The notes: a model not told the origin generated them from the letters alone. DNA of 10,847 nucleotides from an uncultured Ruminococcus sp. (GCA_900541495.1 UQKC01000069.1:1-10847); one strand, 5' to 3'; shown: positions 1-7,253, counted from the stretch's first letter. Program-made: numbers and translations.

Positions 1-52
1 TCGTTCAAATCGCGTGTATCTTCACGTGGCTAAAATAGTGTCAACAGGCTCT
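1..52 (+). mobile_element. Right end of an insertion sequence (IS5-family-like), truncated by the window edge
   Basis: The first 52 bases combine a plausible transposase C-terminus (stop codon at 36-38) with the motif TGTCAACAGGCTCT at 39-52. Read on the other strand that motif starts AGAGCCTGTTGACA, which resembles terminal inverted repeats of IS5-family elements as I remember them. It lies directly after the stop codon, where an IS end is expected. The left end and any target duplication lie outside the window, so neither the element nor its exact boundary can be proven here. Family assignment is inference. Confidence 0.45.
3..38 (+). CDS. C-terminal tail of a transposase (partial, 5' end off window)
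   Basis: Frame 3 reads VQIACIFTWLK followed by TAG at 36-38. A hydrophobic tail of the form xLACIxIWLK-stop is typical of many IS5-family DDE transposases, and the stop is followed at once by a terminal-repeat-like sequence. Only 11 residues are visible and the catalytic residues are off the window. Frame 2 also stays open to a TAA at 62-64 and cannot be strictly excluded as a gene tail, but it runs through the putative IS end. Confidence 0.4.
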   Translation, partial: VQIACIFTWLK

Positions 53-91
53 AATAAGTTATAAACCAATCCGTCTACTGCGAATAGGCGG

Positions 92-126
92 AAAATGCGA
101 CAGGTGATGAACCTGCCGCATTTTTT
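92..126 (+). terminator. Rho-independent terminator
   Basis: AAATGCG (93-99) pairs with CGCATTT (117-123). After one A-C mismatch, CAGGT (101-105) pairs with ACCTG (111-115) around the loop GATGA. The T-run at 121-126 follows. It would end plus-strand transcription coming from the left, perhaps from a gene now separated by the insertion sequence. Confidence 0.75.
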
Positions 127-128
127 AG

Positions 129-158
129 TTGACATTACCGAATATCCCGTGATATAAT
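129..158 (+). promoter_or_regulatory. Sigma-A type promoter of the small antitoxin-like gene
   Basis: A perfect -35 TTGACA (129-134) and a perfect -10 TATAAT (153-158) are separated by 18 bases. The expected start of transcription is near 165, giving a leader of about 30 bases with an AAGGAGGT ribosome-binding site at 181-188. This is one of the best consensus promoters in the window. Confidence 0.85.
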
Positions 159-194
159 ATAGACAATGAACAGGCGTAAAAAGGAGGTCATATT

Positions 195-419
195 ATGAGT
201 ACAAGAGAATATGCGGCAGAGCTTGTAAACGCTCTGAGCGAGGAGCAGGTCAATGTTCTTATTGATTTTATCAAAAGCTTCGCCGACAGAGCTACGATAG
301 CAAGAATCGAAAGTGTACAGCTTGCCAATGACCCTGCCCCTAAGACATACAACAGCTTTGGTGAGTTTATGAATGATTCACCCAATCTTTTTCCTTGTCA
401 TTTTTCTGTCCCCTTATAA
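195..419 (+). CDS. Small antitoxin-like protein (74 aa), orphan
   Basis: The start ATG at 195 is preceded by a near-perfect AAGGAGGT Shine-Dalgarno (181-188) and a consensus promoter, so this short ORF is very likely expressed. The protein is charged and soluble. Residues 1-32 (STREYAAELVNALSEEQ..., then an amphipathic helix) and the ending AND-x-KTYNSFGEFMND resemble small antitoxin-type proteins of Clostridia that accompany RelE/ParE-like toxins. That likeness is by memory of family style, not a search. The last 12 residues (PNLFPCHFSVPL) are unlike the rest in composition and look like read-through past the family's usual end, suggesting a rearranged or eroded 3' end. No toxin gene follows: a strong terminator starts two bases after the stop and the next gene is convergent. 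Function is not established. Confidence 0.7.
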   Translation: MSTREYAAELVNALSEEQVNVLIDFIKSFADRATIARIESVQLANDPAPKTYNSFGEFMNDSPNLFPCHFSVPL

Positions 420-420
420 A

Positions 421-463
421 AAAACGTTCGGTCTGCATCTCCCGACCGAACGTTTTGTTTTTT
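421..463. terminator. Bidirectional rho-independent terminator between convergent genes
   Basis: AAAACGTTCGGTC (421-433) and GACCGAACGTTTT (444-456) form a perfect 13-bp stem with a 10-base loop. On the plus strand GTTTTTT follows. On the minus strand the stem ends in a run of T and continues into the end of the opposing gene. It therefore serves both the antitoxin-like gene and the DUF4190-like gene, whose TAA stop (462-464) sits at its edge. Confidence 0.9.
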
Positions 464-1154
464 ACTTAATGATAAATTTTGCGAAAAGCGCAGCTGCGGT
501 ATTGAACCATTCGGGGTATGTATCGTGGAACATATCATAATACTGCTGATATACGTCGGGACTGGTGCTTTTCAGCATTTGCATTACCTCGGGCATATAG
601 TTCATCACGATATAAACGATAAGCACTATAAAAAGTATGCTCAGAACAAGGGCAACTGCCGAGCATATTATTCCTGCGGTCGATGCGCCCTTACCAACGG
701 GATAACGCTTACCCTTATATACGCAGCCGAGAATAATGCCTACAATCGGCAAAAGTCCGAGCGGCGGGATAAAGATAAGTCCTACGAATGTAAGCACGAG
801 CGAGAGGATACCGATAACGAGCGAAGCCGTTGCAAGTCCCGTTTTATACGGCATACCGTTCGGATCGGTGTACATTCCGTTGTACTGATACTGTCCCTGC
901 GGAAGCGGCTGCTTGTACGGGTCGAAGTCGGGCGGCACTTGCTGCTGACCGTTGTTTGCGTAAGACGTATTGTAAGGCTGCTGTGCCTGCGGCGCTCTCT
1001 GCTGCTGTTCAAACGGCATATTGTATGGGTCATAGCCGCTCTGTTCGGGCTGAGAACCTGCGCCCTGCTGAGTGTTCTGCTCCTCACGGCGCTCTTTGTC
1101 GGCGAAGCTTTCCTCGCCGAAGTTTTTGTTTTCGTTATTGTTAAATTCGTCCAT
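462..1154 (-). CDS. DUF4190-like membrane protein with Pro/Gln-rich N-terminus (230 aa)
   Basis: The start at 1154 has an AAAGGAAG ribosome-binding site seven bases upstream (1161-1168) and a promoter at 1244-1272. Residues 1-103 are hydrophilic and low in complexity, rich in Gln, Asn, Pro, Tyr and acidic residues, with QQQ runs and DPYNMP/DPYKQP-like repeats, as in disordered cytoplasmic tails. Residues 107-147 form a membrane hairpin (LATASLVIGILSLVLTF... and GLLPIVGIILGCVY), followed by a short basic loop (KGKRYPVGKG) and a third membrane segment at about 158-187. The arrangement SLxxGILS...GxxxGIILG...GIICS matches the DUF4190 family of small Gram-positive membrane proteins, whose function is unknown. 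Residues 188-230 form an acidic and aromatic tail. The gene is monocistronic and ends in the bidirectional terminator. Family assignment is fairly confident; cellular role cannot be stated. Confidence 0.88.
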   Translation of the reverse strand: MDEFNNNENKNFGEESFADKERREEQNTQQGAGSQPEQSGYDPYNMPFEQQQRAPQAQQPYNTSYANNGQQQVPPDFDPYKQPLPQGQYQYNGMYTDPNGMPYKTGLATASLVIGILSLVLTFVGLIFIPPLGLLPIVGIILGCVYKGKRYPVGKGASTAGIICSAVALVLSILFIVLIVYIVMNYMPEVMQMLKSTSPDVYQQYYDMFHDTYPEWFNTAAALFAKFIIK

Positions 1155-1178
1155 TGATATCTTCCTTTCGATGTTGAG

Positions 1179-1228
1179 GAATCGCTGATTAAAGCAAAAA
1201 CGTATTAATCAGCGATTCTTTTAATACG
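1179..1228 (-). promoter_or_regulatory. Leader with two mutually exclusive hairpins upstream of the DUF4190-like gene
   Basis: GAATCGCTGATTAA (1179-1192) and TTAATCAGCGATTC (1205-1218) form a perfect 14-bp stem. A second pair, CGTATTAA (1201-1208) and TTAATACG (1221-1228), forms a perfect 8-bp stem that shares bases 1205-1208 with the first, so both cannot form fully at once. In the minus-strand transcript the order is short-stem arm, shared segment, long-stem arm, and the ribosome-binding site lies 10 bases downstream. There is no T-run on the minus strand, so it is not a simple terminator in that direction. On the plus strand TTTT follows the long stem. It may act as a translation switch, protect the mRNA, or be a mobile palindromic repeat. 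Confidence 0.5.
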
Positions 1229-1243
1229 AATTATGTTAAAGAA

Positions 1244-1272
1244 ATTATAGCACAATATTATAATAATTGCAA
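1244..1272 (-). promoter_or_regulatory. Promoter of the DUF4190-like gene
   Basis: Read on the minus strand, -35 TTGCAA (1267-1272) and -10 TATAAT (1244-1249) are separated by 17 bases. It starts eight bases past the stop codon of the histidine kinase gene. The predicted transcript starts near 1237 and carries about 80 bases of leader that includes the two alternative hairpins. No terminator is visible between the kinase gene and this promoter, so read-through is possible. Confidence 0.75.
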
Positions 1273-1279
1273 CATTTTT

Positions 1280-4200
1280 TTATAATTTTAAGCCTATCAT
1301 TGCCTCGATCTCCGCCACAAGTCCACGGTACATCTCCATAAGTCTGCCGTGTTCGTCCTTTATGACATCGGCTTCACCGTTTTTCGCCGCAAATTCAAGC
1401 TTTTTCGCAAGTTCCGAAACCTCTGCCGCGCCGACCGTCAGCGATGTGCTTTTGAGCGAGTGAACATATATCGCATAATTTTTCCAGTCCTCATTTTCAA
1501 AGGAACTTTCAAGATTTGCTGTATTTTCCTCTGCCGCCTCCGCAAAAGCTTTCATTATCTCGAAGTAAAGCTCCTCACTGCCGCCGCTGTATTTGAGTCC
1601 GACAGCGCGGTCGATGTAATTTGTCGTCAGATCAGCTATTCGGGCGGTATTTTCGTGTTTCGGCTCTTCAACATAAGGCTTGACAAGCTCCTTTGGCAGC
1701 AGTGCAAGGACGGTCTTTTCCAGCTTTATGGGGTCAACGGGTTTTGAGATATAACCGTCAAAGCCAAGCTTCAGATAGACCTCTCTCGAGTCGGAAAAAG
1801 CGTTTGCCGTGAGCGCAACAACGGGAGTATCTTTGCAGAGGTTCTCCCCGTCCCTTATTCGGCGGAAAGTTTCCGTTCCGTCAATATCGGGCATCATCTG
1901 ATCGAGCAGTATGAGCGAATAGCGCCTTTTTTTCACGGCTTCAAGGCATTTAACGCCGCCGTTCGCCGTGTCGATATGTATTTTTGTACCTTTGAGAAGT
2001 CCCTGAACGACTGCAAGATTCATTTCATTGTCATCAACCACAAGAATATAAGCATCGGGAGCGATGAATGACGGAACATAGCCTCCCTTTTTCTCGCCCG
2101 AAAGCTTCAGTGCGCCGAGTTTTTCTTCGCCGAGCTTTTTCTGACGGACGGAGAAGCCGAACACCGAGCCCGAGCCGTAGGTGCTGATAAAACGAAGCTC
2201 CGTTCCCATAAGTTCAAGAAGGCTTTTGCATATCGAAAGTCCAAGACCCGTTCCCTCGACCGTCTTGTTGCGCTTTTCATCAAGACGCTCAAATGTGTTG
2301 AAAATTTTGTCCTTGTCCTCGTCCTTTATGCCTATGCCAGTGTCCTCGACCGAAACGACAATGTTTATTTCGCCGTCCGAGATATCTTCGTGATATACCT
2401 TGAAGCTGACGTGACCGTGTTCGGTGTATTTTATCGCATTGGTGATGATGTTCGTTATGACCTGTTTGAGCCTGAGTTCGTCACCGAAAAGATACCTCGG
2501 TATCTCGGGCGAAATATCATAGCGGAAACGAAGTCCCTTTTCACGGCATTTTACATCAGCCGCGTGTATCGTATCGACGAGCATATTGCTTATGTCATAT
2601 TCGGCACAGACAATTCGTATCTTGCCCGATTCTATCTTTGAGATATCAAGGATATCGTTGACAATGGAAAGGAGAGTTTTTCCCGAATTTTTTATATCCT
2701 CCGAATATCGGAGAATGCTTTCACTGTCGGTCTCACGGTGGATCATTTCGTTCATTCCGAGAATGGTGTTGATAGGCGTTCTAATCTCGTGCGAAACATT
2801 GGCAAGGAACTGGCTCTTTGCGTTGTTCGCACGGTCAGCTTCTTCTTTTGCGGCGCTTATCTCGTCATACTGTCGGCGAATGACTGAAAGGCTGCCGAGC
2901 TTTGTAATTATCCACGTTATGAATGCGATGCATGCCGCCGCGATAAGAAGCAGATACGCTTCAAATATCGTGGTTTCATAGAATTCCGCTTCCTTTTCGA
3001 CGAGGTAAACAGCCTCCTTGACCACTGCGCCGTCCGAGCCGAGTATCTGAAAATGAAGCTTGTATGTGCCGTGTTTAAGGTTGGTGAAGCTTATATCGGA
3101 AAGCTCACTCTGCTCAACGTCAACACTGCTCGCCTCGAAGCCTTCAAGCTCGATGTGAACGGCAGGGTCGCTGAGTGTGTAATTCAGCACGGACGGCTCA
3201 AAATCAAGCCTCTTCGCGTAGGACGGTATCACGAATTTGCCTGTATAACCCTCCTCGCTGACGGGATAAACAACTTCCCTGTCGTTGAGCCGGACCTGAT
3301 TGACGGCGATGTTGAAGTCGGTCGTGCTGCTGTAAAGGTCGCGGAGCGAAACCGTGTAAACGCCGCTGCTGCTGCAAAAAACGAGCAGGTCGTCCTCAGT
3401 GCAGAGATTCCACGAGTTCGCCGTTATCGAAGCGCCGAAGCCGTTTTTGCGGTTGTAAAGCTTATACTCCGAGCAGATATCCCTTTCAAGCTCCGATGCG
3501 CTGACCGAGAAAAGTCCCGAGCTGCCGAGTATCCACGCGGTATCGCGTTCTTCATCTATGTAAATATCGAAATTGTTCGTGTATCGGAATGTTGTTATCC
3601 TATGCGTTTCGTAGTTTTTATCCATTGTGTAAAGACCCGTTCCCGTCACTACGAAGTAAATATCCTTATATGGAACTATGCGAAGAATAACGGGAGAAAT
3701 GCTCTCACTGCCGATGTGATAATAAACTCTTCCCCCGTCCAGAACGTAAATGCCGTCGCCGTCGCTGCCTGCAAGAACGCGTCCGTTTTCTTCCTCTATG
3801 GCGCAGAGTATGTGCGGATTGTCCAGTCCGTAATCGGCGGAGAGTGTATGCGTGACCTTGTCATCGTTTATATAGGATATGCCGGTCGAGCTTGCGGCGA
3901 ATATAGTCCCGTCCGAAAGCTCCATTGTGAAGCGGAACTTTGAGCCGTTAGTGCCTGCGGAATATTCATTGAAAAGCTTTGCGGTCTGTTCCTTGTGATT
4001 GTATTTTACAAGTCCGTCCTGACTGTAGGTGGATATCCAGACATTCCCCTTGGAATCCTCTGTGATGTTTCTTATCCTGCTGCCTTCAAGCTCTTTGACT
4101 ATCGCCGCATCGACGTTTTTGCCGCTGCTGTCGATCATCTGAAGTCCGCTGTCATAGCCGATGTAAAGTATATCTCCGCTTGCACATACGGCGTTTGCGA

Positions 4201-5230
4201 CCTGCTCGCCAAGTCCGTATCGGCTGCTGAGATTTCGGAACGGGTTGACCGTTGCTTTTATCACGCCCTGACGGGTCGAAATGAACCAGGTGTTGCCCTG
4301 ATAATCGGTTATAGCGTCAATGATATTGCTGTTGAAATAATCGAGCGTCATCTGCGTAACTTTGCCGAATTCGTCTATCTTCGCGATGCCGTTGTCGGCG
4401 CAGACCCAGTATCCGCCGTCTTCCGCAGGCTTTATGTTCGTCACCGCCGTGCAGGGCGAAACGTTCGCATACATTTTTTGCTGTATCCTGTTTTCGTCAA
4501 CGCTGCATTCATAAACACGAAAACGTTCCGTTCCTGCGAGGAAAACGCCGTTACCCACATAGTTTATGCTGTCGAAAGCGCTTCCGTCAATGGCTGTTTC
4601 GCTGCGCAGACATTTGCCGTCCCTGTACGCCGCAAGAACGCCGCTGTTCGTGACAGCCATTATAGTTCCGTCCTCCGAAGCCGCCGCGGAGGTTATGTAT
4701 GTGATGTCGCTGTCGAACTGCACGATCGAAACTCCGTCTTCGAGTGAAATGAAATAGGAAAGTCCTGCCGTTCCGACAAAGATATTGCCGTTTTCGTCCT
4801 CGGTAAAGCAGCGTATCGACTTTTCCGAAAGACCCTTTTCGCTGCCGTATGAAACGAATTCGTGCTGCGCCGTGTAGCAGTAAACGGAGCTTTCATTCGT
4901 ACCTATCCACATATTTCCGCGCTTGTCAATATAAAGCGCACGAACGCTGACAATGCCGTTTTCCGCACCGAAAAGCGAGAATCTCGTTCCGTCATAGCGG
5001 TAAAGTCCCATATATGTTCCGAGCCATATATAGCCGTCGGACGACTGCACTATCGCGTTCACGCTGCTCGTCCCGAGGTCTGTTTCGCTGTTGTAAAGCT
5101 TGACATCAAAGCCGTAGAAAGGATCAGACGCAGCCTTTGCCTGGGCCGATACTCCGCCGAAAGCCGCAAAAATGCATATCGTCAGCATCAGCGATGCAAA
5201 GCGTCCCGTTATAGTTTTAAGCTTTTTCAT
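1280..5230 (-). CDS. Hybrid sensor histidine kinase with periplasmic-type beta-propeller, receiver and HPt domains (1316 aa)
   Basis: A multi-step phosphorelay sensor at the cell membrane. Domains in order: signal peptide (1-34, Lys-rich start, cleavage near SAQAKA); extracytoplasmic two-component-regulator beta-propeller (about 37-640, with repeats such as GYIWLGTYMGLYRYDG at 66-81 and GNMWIGT at 105-111); Y_Y_Y domain (about 674-745); membrane segment (about 754-777); HisKA with phospho-acceptor His814 in SHEIRTP; HATPase with N-box N927/N931, G1 DTGIGI (963-968) and G2 GTGLGL (993-998); receiver with D1066/D1067, phospho-acceptor D1110, T1141 and K1163; and HPt with H1257 in VHSLKSTS. All catalytic residues are present, so an active His-Asp-His relay is expected. 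The ATG at 5230 has GGAGTG upstream and overlaps the preceding gene by 14 bp, implying translational coupling. There is no AraC or other DNA-binding domain, unlike Bacteroides HTCS proteins, and no adjacent response regulator. The ligand is unknown; carbohydrate sensing is only an analogy. Confidence 0.95.
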   Translation of the reverse strand: MKKLKTITGRFASLMLTICIFAAFGGVSAQAKAASDPFYGFDVKLYNSETDLGTSSVNAIVQSSDGYIWLGTYMGLYRYDGTRFSLFGAENGIVSVRALYIDKRGNMWIGTNESSVYCYTAQHEFVSYGSEKGLSEKSIRCFTEDENGNIFVGTAGLSYFISLEDGVSIVQFDSDITYITSAAASEDGTIMAVTNSGVLAAYRDGKCLRSETAIDGSAFDSINYVGNGVFLAGTERFRVYECSVDENRIQQKMYANVSPCTAVTNIKPAEDGGYWVCADNGIAKIDEFGKVTQMTLDYFNSNIIDAITDYQGNTWFISTRQGVIKATVNPFRNLSSRYGLGEQVANAVCASGDILYIGYDSGLQMIDSSGKNVDAAIVKELEGSRIRNITEDSKGNVWISTYSQDGLVKYNHKEQTAKLFNEYSAGTNGSKFRFTMELSDGTIFAASSTGISYINDDKVTHTLSADYGLDNPHILCAIEEENGRVLAGSDGDGIYVLDGGRVYYHIGSESISPVILRIVPYKDIYFVVTGTGLYTMDKNYETHRITTFRYTNNFDIYIDEERDTAWILGSSGLFSVSASELERDICSEYKLYNRKNGFGASITANSWNLCTEDDLLVFCSSSGVYTVSLRDLYSSTTDFNIAVNQVRLNDREVVYPVSEEGYTGKFVIPSYAKRLDFEPSVLNYTLSDPAVHIELEGFEASSVDVEQSELSDISFTNLKHGTYKLHFQILGSDGAVVKEAVYLVEKEAEFYETTIFEAYLLLIAAACIAFITWIITKLGSLSVIRRQYDEISAAKEEADRANNAKSQFLANVSHEIRTPINTILGMNEMIHRETDSESILRYSEDIKNSGKTLLSIVNDILDISKIESGKIRIVCAEYDISNMLVDTIHAADVKCREKGLRFRYDISPEIPRYLFGDELRLKQVITNIITNAIKYTEHGHVSFKVYHEDISDGEINIVVSVEDTGIGIKDEDKDKIFNTFERLDEKRNKTVEGTGLGLSICKSLLELMGTELRFISTYGSGSVFGFSVRQKKLGEEKLGALKLSGEKKGGYVPSFIAPDAYILVVDDNEMNLAVVQGLLKGTKIHIDTANGGVKCLEAVKKRRYSLILLDQMMPDIDGTETFRRIRDGENLCKDTPVVALTANAFSDSREVYLKLGFDGYISKPVDPIKLEKTVLALLPKELVKPYVEEPKHENTARIADLTTNYIDRAVGLKYSGGSEELYFEIMKAFAEAAEENTANLESSFENEDWKNYAIYVHSLKSTSLTVGAAEVSELAKKLEFAAKNGEADVIKDEHGRLMEMYRGLVAEIEAMIGLKL

Positions 5231-5801
5231 TCTGCACTCCGTTCTTTTTTCCGGCGGAAAGCTTCTTCCGAACTGCGCCGACCGTCAGATAAGCCACTGT
5301 CATTGAAAGCACCTTGTCGGGTATGTCTATGAACATCTGCGAAAGCACAGCCTTTACGACCGTCCCGATGCGGTACTGCGAAAGCATATCAAAAAGCGCG
5401 TCCCCCCAGACGTTGTTCGTCCTGCCGTCATAAAGTATGCAGTTGACGGGAACTGCGCAGGCAACGGTTATGATACCCATAAGTATTCCCGTGCAGAGCG
5501 CGCTGAACAGCGTTCCGCAAAGTCCTTTTTTCGTGATGAATCCGACCGCAAGACCGATGATAATGTTTATCAGCGAAAAAATTATCGAAGTGCCGCCGAA
5601 GCATATCCTCGATATAAGATTTGACAGAAATCCGACCGCGCCGCCGACTATCGGACCGCACAGACACGCTGATATCATCGTTCCCATTGTATCGAGCCAG
5701 AACGGAACGGGACAGACGAGCGTAAAAAAGCGTCCGCCGATATTGAGCAGGATACACAGCACAGCCGTCAGGGCAATGCCGACATAATTTTTATTTTTCA
5801 T
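5217..5801 (-). CDS. ECF-transporter S-component-like membrane protein (194 aa)
   Basis: I chose the ATG at 5801 (MKNKNYVG...) because an AAAAGGGG ribosome-binding site lies just upstream (5811-5818) and the promoter -10 lies at 5848-5853; the longer in-frame start at 5879 lies upstream of that promoter. The protein has about five or six membrane segments (roughly 6-31, 36-63, 71-90, 94-122, 143-178) and a short basic tail. The segment around 31-63 (PVPFWLDTMGT..., then GPIVGGAVGFLSNLI) is typical of small S-component-like proteins in which LDTxGT precedes a G-P-x-x-G helix. No EcfA or EcfT gene is nearby. It is first in the operon with the hybrid kinase and overlaps it by 14 bp. That suggests a membrane partner of the sensor, either a ligand-binding or transport subunit, rather than a stand-alone vitamin transporter. 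The substrate cannot be told from sequence. A weak 6-bp AAATAG/CTATTT pairing could place the ribosome-binding site in a loop. Confidence 0.8.
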   Translation of the reverse strand: MKNKNYVGIALTAVLCILLNIGGRFFTLVCPVPFWLDTMGTMISACLCGPIVGGAVGFLSNLISRICFGGTSIIFSLINIIIGLAVGFITKKGLCGTLFSALCTGILMGIITVACAVPVNCILYDGRTNNVWGDALFDMLSQYRIGTVVKAVLSQMFIDIPDKVLSMTVAYLTVGAVRKKLSAGKKNGVQNEKA

Positions 5802-5847
5802 CAAATAGTTCCCCTTTTTTGACCTATTTATCGCATTTTTCCATAAT

Positions 5848-5876
5848 ATTATATCATTTGGAGGAGAAATTTTCAA
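5848..5876 (-). promoter_or_regulatory. Promoter of the S-component/histidine kinase operon
   Basis: On the minus strand, -35 TTGAAA (5871-5876) and -10 TATAAT (5848-5853) are separated by exactly 17 bases. The predicted start is near 5841, giving a leader of about 40 bases. It is divergent from the thiI promoter, with 58 bases between the two -35 boxes (5877-5934); no clear operator palindrome was seen there. Confidence 0.8.
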
Positions 5877-5934
5877 CAAAATTTGTTATTTTCTTTAATT
5901 TTATTATAAAAAATTGGTTTTGGTTTCGCCGCTA

Positions 5935-5963
5935 TTGAAATATGCATCGTTTTGTGCTATACT
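5935..5963 (+). promoter_or_regulatory. Promoter of thiI
   Basis: -35 TTGAAA (5935-5940) and -10 TATACT (5958-5963) are separated by 17 bases, with an extended TG at 5955-5956. Transcription should start near 5970. The ribosome-binding site GGAGG lies at 5997-6001, eight bases before the ATG at 6010. Confidence 0.8.
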
Positions 5964-6009
5964 ATTAATAATTATGCTGAATTTATCAGATTTTTCGGAG
6001 GAATATAAA

Positions 6010-7194
6010 ATGAGTGAAATTATCCTTATAAAAGAGGGAGAAATTGCCATAAAAGGTCTTAATAAGCGGAGCTTTGAGGACGCTATGGTAAGAAATATCC
6101 GCCGCAGACTTTCACGCCTCGGCAAATTCGAGTACGACCGCTCACAGTCTACAGTCGTTATCCGCCCTTTGAGCGAAGATGTTGACTTTGACGAAGTTGA
6201 GGACGTTGTATCAAAGGTCTTCGGCATCGCCGCTTACTGCCGTGCGCTCGTTGCGGAAAAGGATTTTGAAGTTATTGCAAAGTCTGCTGTCGAATACAAC
6301 CGCGAGGTGCTTGAAACCGCGCGTTCCTTTAAGGTAAATGCCAAGAGAGCAGACAAGAACTTCCCTATGCGCTCGCCCGAGATCTGCGCAGAGCTTGGCG
6401 GAAGAATTCTTGACGCTTTCCCGCACCTTGTCGTTGACGTAAACAACCCCGACGTTATAATCACCGTTGAAGTACGTCAGACCGAAGCTTATATCCATTC
6501 GGGCAACAAAAAGGGCGCAGGCGGAATCCCCGTTGGCACTTCGGGTCAGGCAATGGTGCTCCTTTCGGGCGGCATCGACAGCCCCGTTGCGGCTTATATG
6601 ATGGCAAAACGTGGAATAAAGCTTTCCGCTATCCACTATGTTTCCCCGCCGTACACCTCCGACAGAGCAAGGCTCAAAGTTGAGCGCCTTTGTCAGAAGC
6701 TCACGCCTTGGTGCGGCGACATCGCTTTCTACTGCGTTCCTTTCACAGAGATCCAGGAAAAGCTCCGCGACAACTGCCCGGAAGAGCTTTTCACTATCAT
6801 TATGCGCCGCCTTATGATGGAAATTGCCCAGCGTATATGCGAAGAAAAGCAGATACAGGCACTCGTTACGGGTGAAAGCGTAGGTCAGGTAGCAAGCCAG
6901 ACTATCGGCGCTATCGTCTGCACGGACGCAGCCTGCCGTATGCCCGTTTTCCGTCCCGTTATCGGTATGGACAAGACCGAGATCATTGAGATCGCGCGCA
7001 AGATAGACACCTTTGAAACATCTATCGAGCCTTACGAGGACTGCTGCACAGTATTCACACCTAAGCACCCCAAGACACGCCCTATCCTCGCCGATGTCGA
7101 AGCCGCACAGAACAGCTTCGATTTTGAGCCGCTCATTCAGTGGGCAGTTGAAAATACCGAACTCAAAGTTTTCCGCGGCGGCGAAAACGAATGA
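6010..7194 (+). CDS. thiI: tRNA 4-thiouridine synthase / tRNA sulfurtransferase ThiI (394 aa)
   Basis: ThiI adenylates U8 of tRNA and transfers sulfur from a cysteine desulfurase to make 4-thiouridine, a near-UV sensor base; in some bacteria it also supplies sulfur for thiamine thiazole. The ATG at 6010 is chosen because GGAGG (5997-6001) and the promoter sit just upstream; the longer frame back to 5914 would start before the promoter. The N-terminal ferredoxin-like region opens with the typical IILIKEGEIAIKGLNKRSFE. A THUMP domain spans about 60-165, and the PP-loop ATPase has SGGIDSP at 186-192. The C-terminal signature YEDCCTVFTPKHPKTRP (342-358) includes Cys345/Cys346, one of which is probably the catalytic cysteine. 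The length matches the short Gram-positive form without a rhodanese domain, so sulfur hand-over must differ from Escherichia coli. No cysteine desulfurase gene is adjacent. Confidence 0.96.
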   Translation: MSEIILIKEGEIAIKGLNKRSFEDAMVRNIRRRLSRLGKFEYDRSQSTVVIRPLSEDVDFDEVEDVVSKVFGIAAYCRALVAEKDFEVIAKSAVEYNREVLETARSFKVNAKRADKNFPMRSPEICAELGGRILDAFPHLVVDVNNPDVIITVEVRQTEAYIHSGNKKGAGGIPVGTSGQAMVLLSGGIDSPVAAYMMAKRGIKLSAIHYVSPPYTSDRARLKVERLCQKLTPWCGDIAFYCVPFTEIQEKLRDNCPEELFTIIMRRLMMEIAQRICEEKQIQALVTGESVGQVASQTIGAIVCTDAACRMPVFRPVIGMDKTEIIEIARKIDTFETSIEPYEDCCTVFTPKHPKTRPILADVEAAQNSFDFEPLIQWAVENTELKVFRGGENE

Positions 7195-7253
7195 TATCAT
7201 TTTTCCCAAAACGCTGATTTTGTGCGATATATTATCATTTTTGAAAATATTTC

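Noticed and set aside
525..1157. 210-residue plus-strand open frame opposite the DUF4190-like gene
   Set aside because: Antisense to a gene with promoter, ribosome-binding site and coherent membrane topology; the composition is that of a shadow frame.
3053..4747. Long plus-strand open frames (296 and 250 residues) opposite the histidine kinase gene
   Set aside because: They are antisense to the beta-propeller coding region, which has a full domain architecture. They have no ribosome-binding site and no recognisable motifs; they are by-products of codon bias.
5802..5879. Upstream in-frame start giving a 220-residue S-component-like protein
   Set aside because: That start lies upstream of the predicted promoter -10 and has no clear ribosome-binding site for it; the ATG at 5801 has AAAAGGGG and begins the membrane protein naturally.
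6211..7209. 332-residue minus-strand open frame opposite thiI
   Set aside because: Antisense to a gene with clear THUMP and PP-loop motifs. It is Cys-rich with no family character and no start signals.
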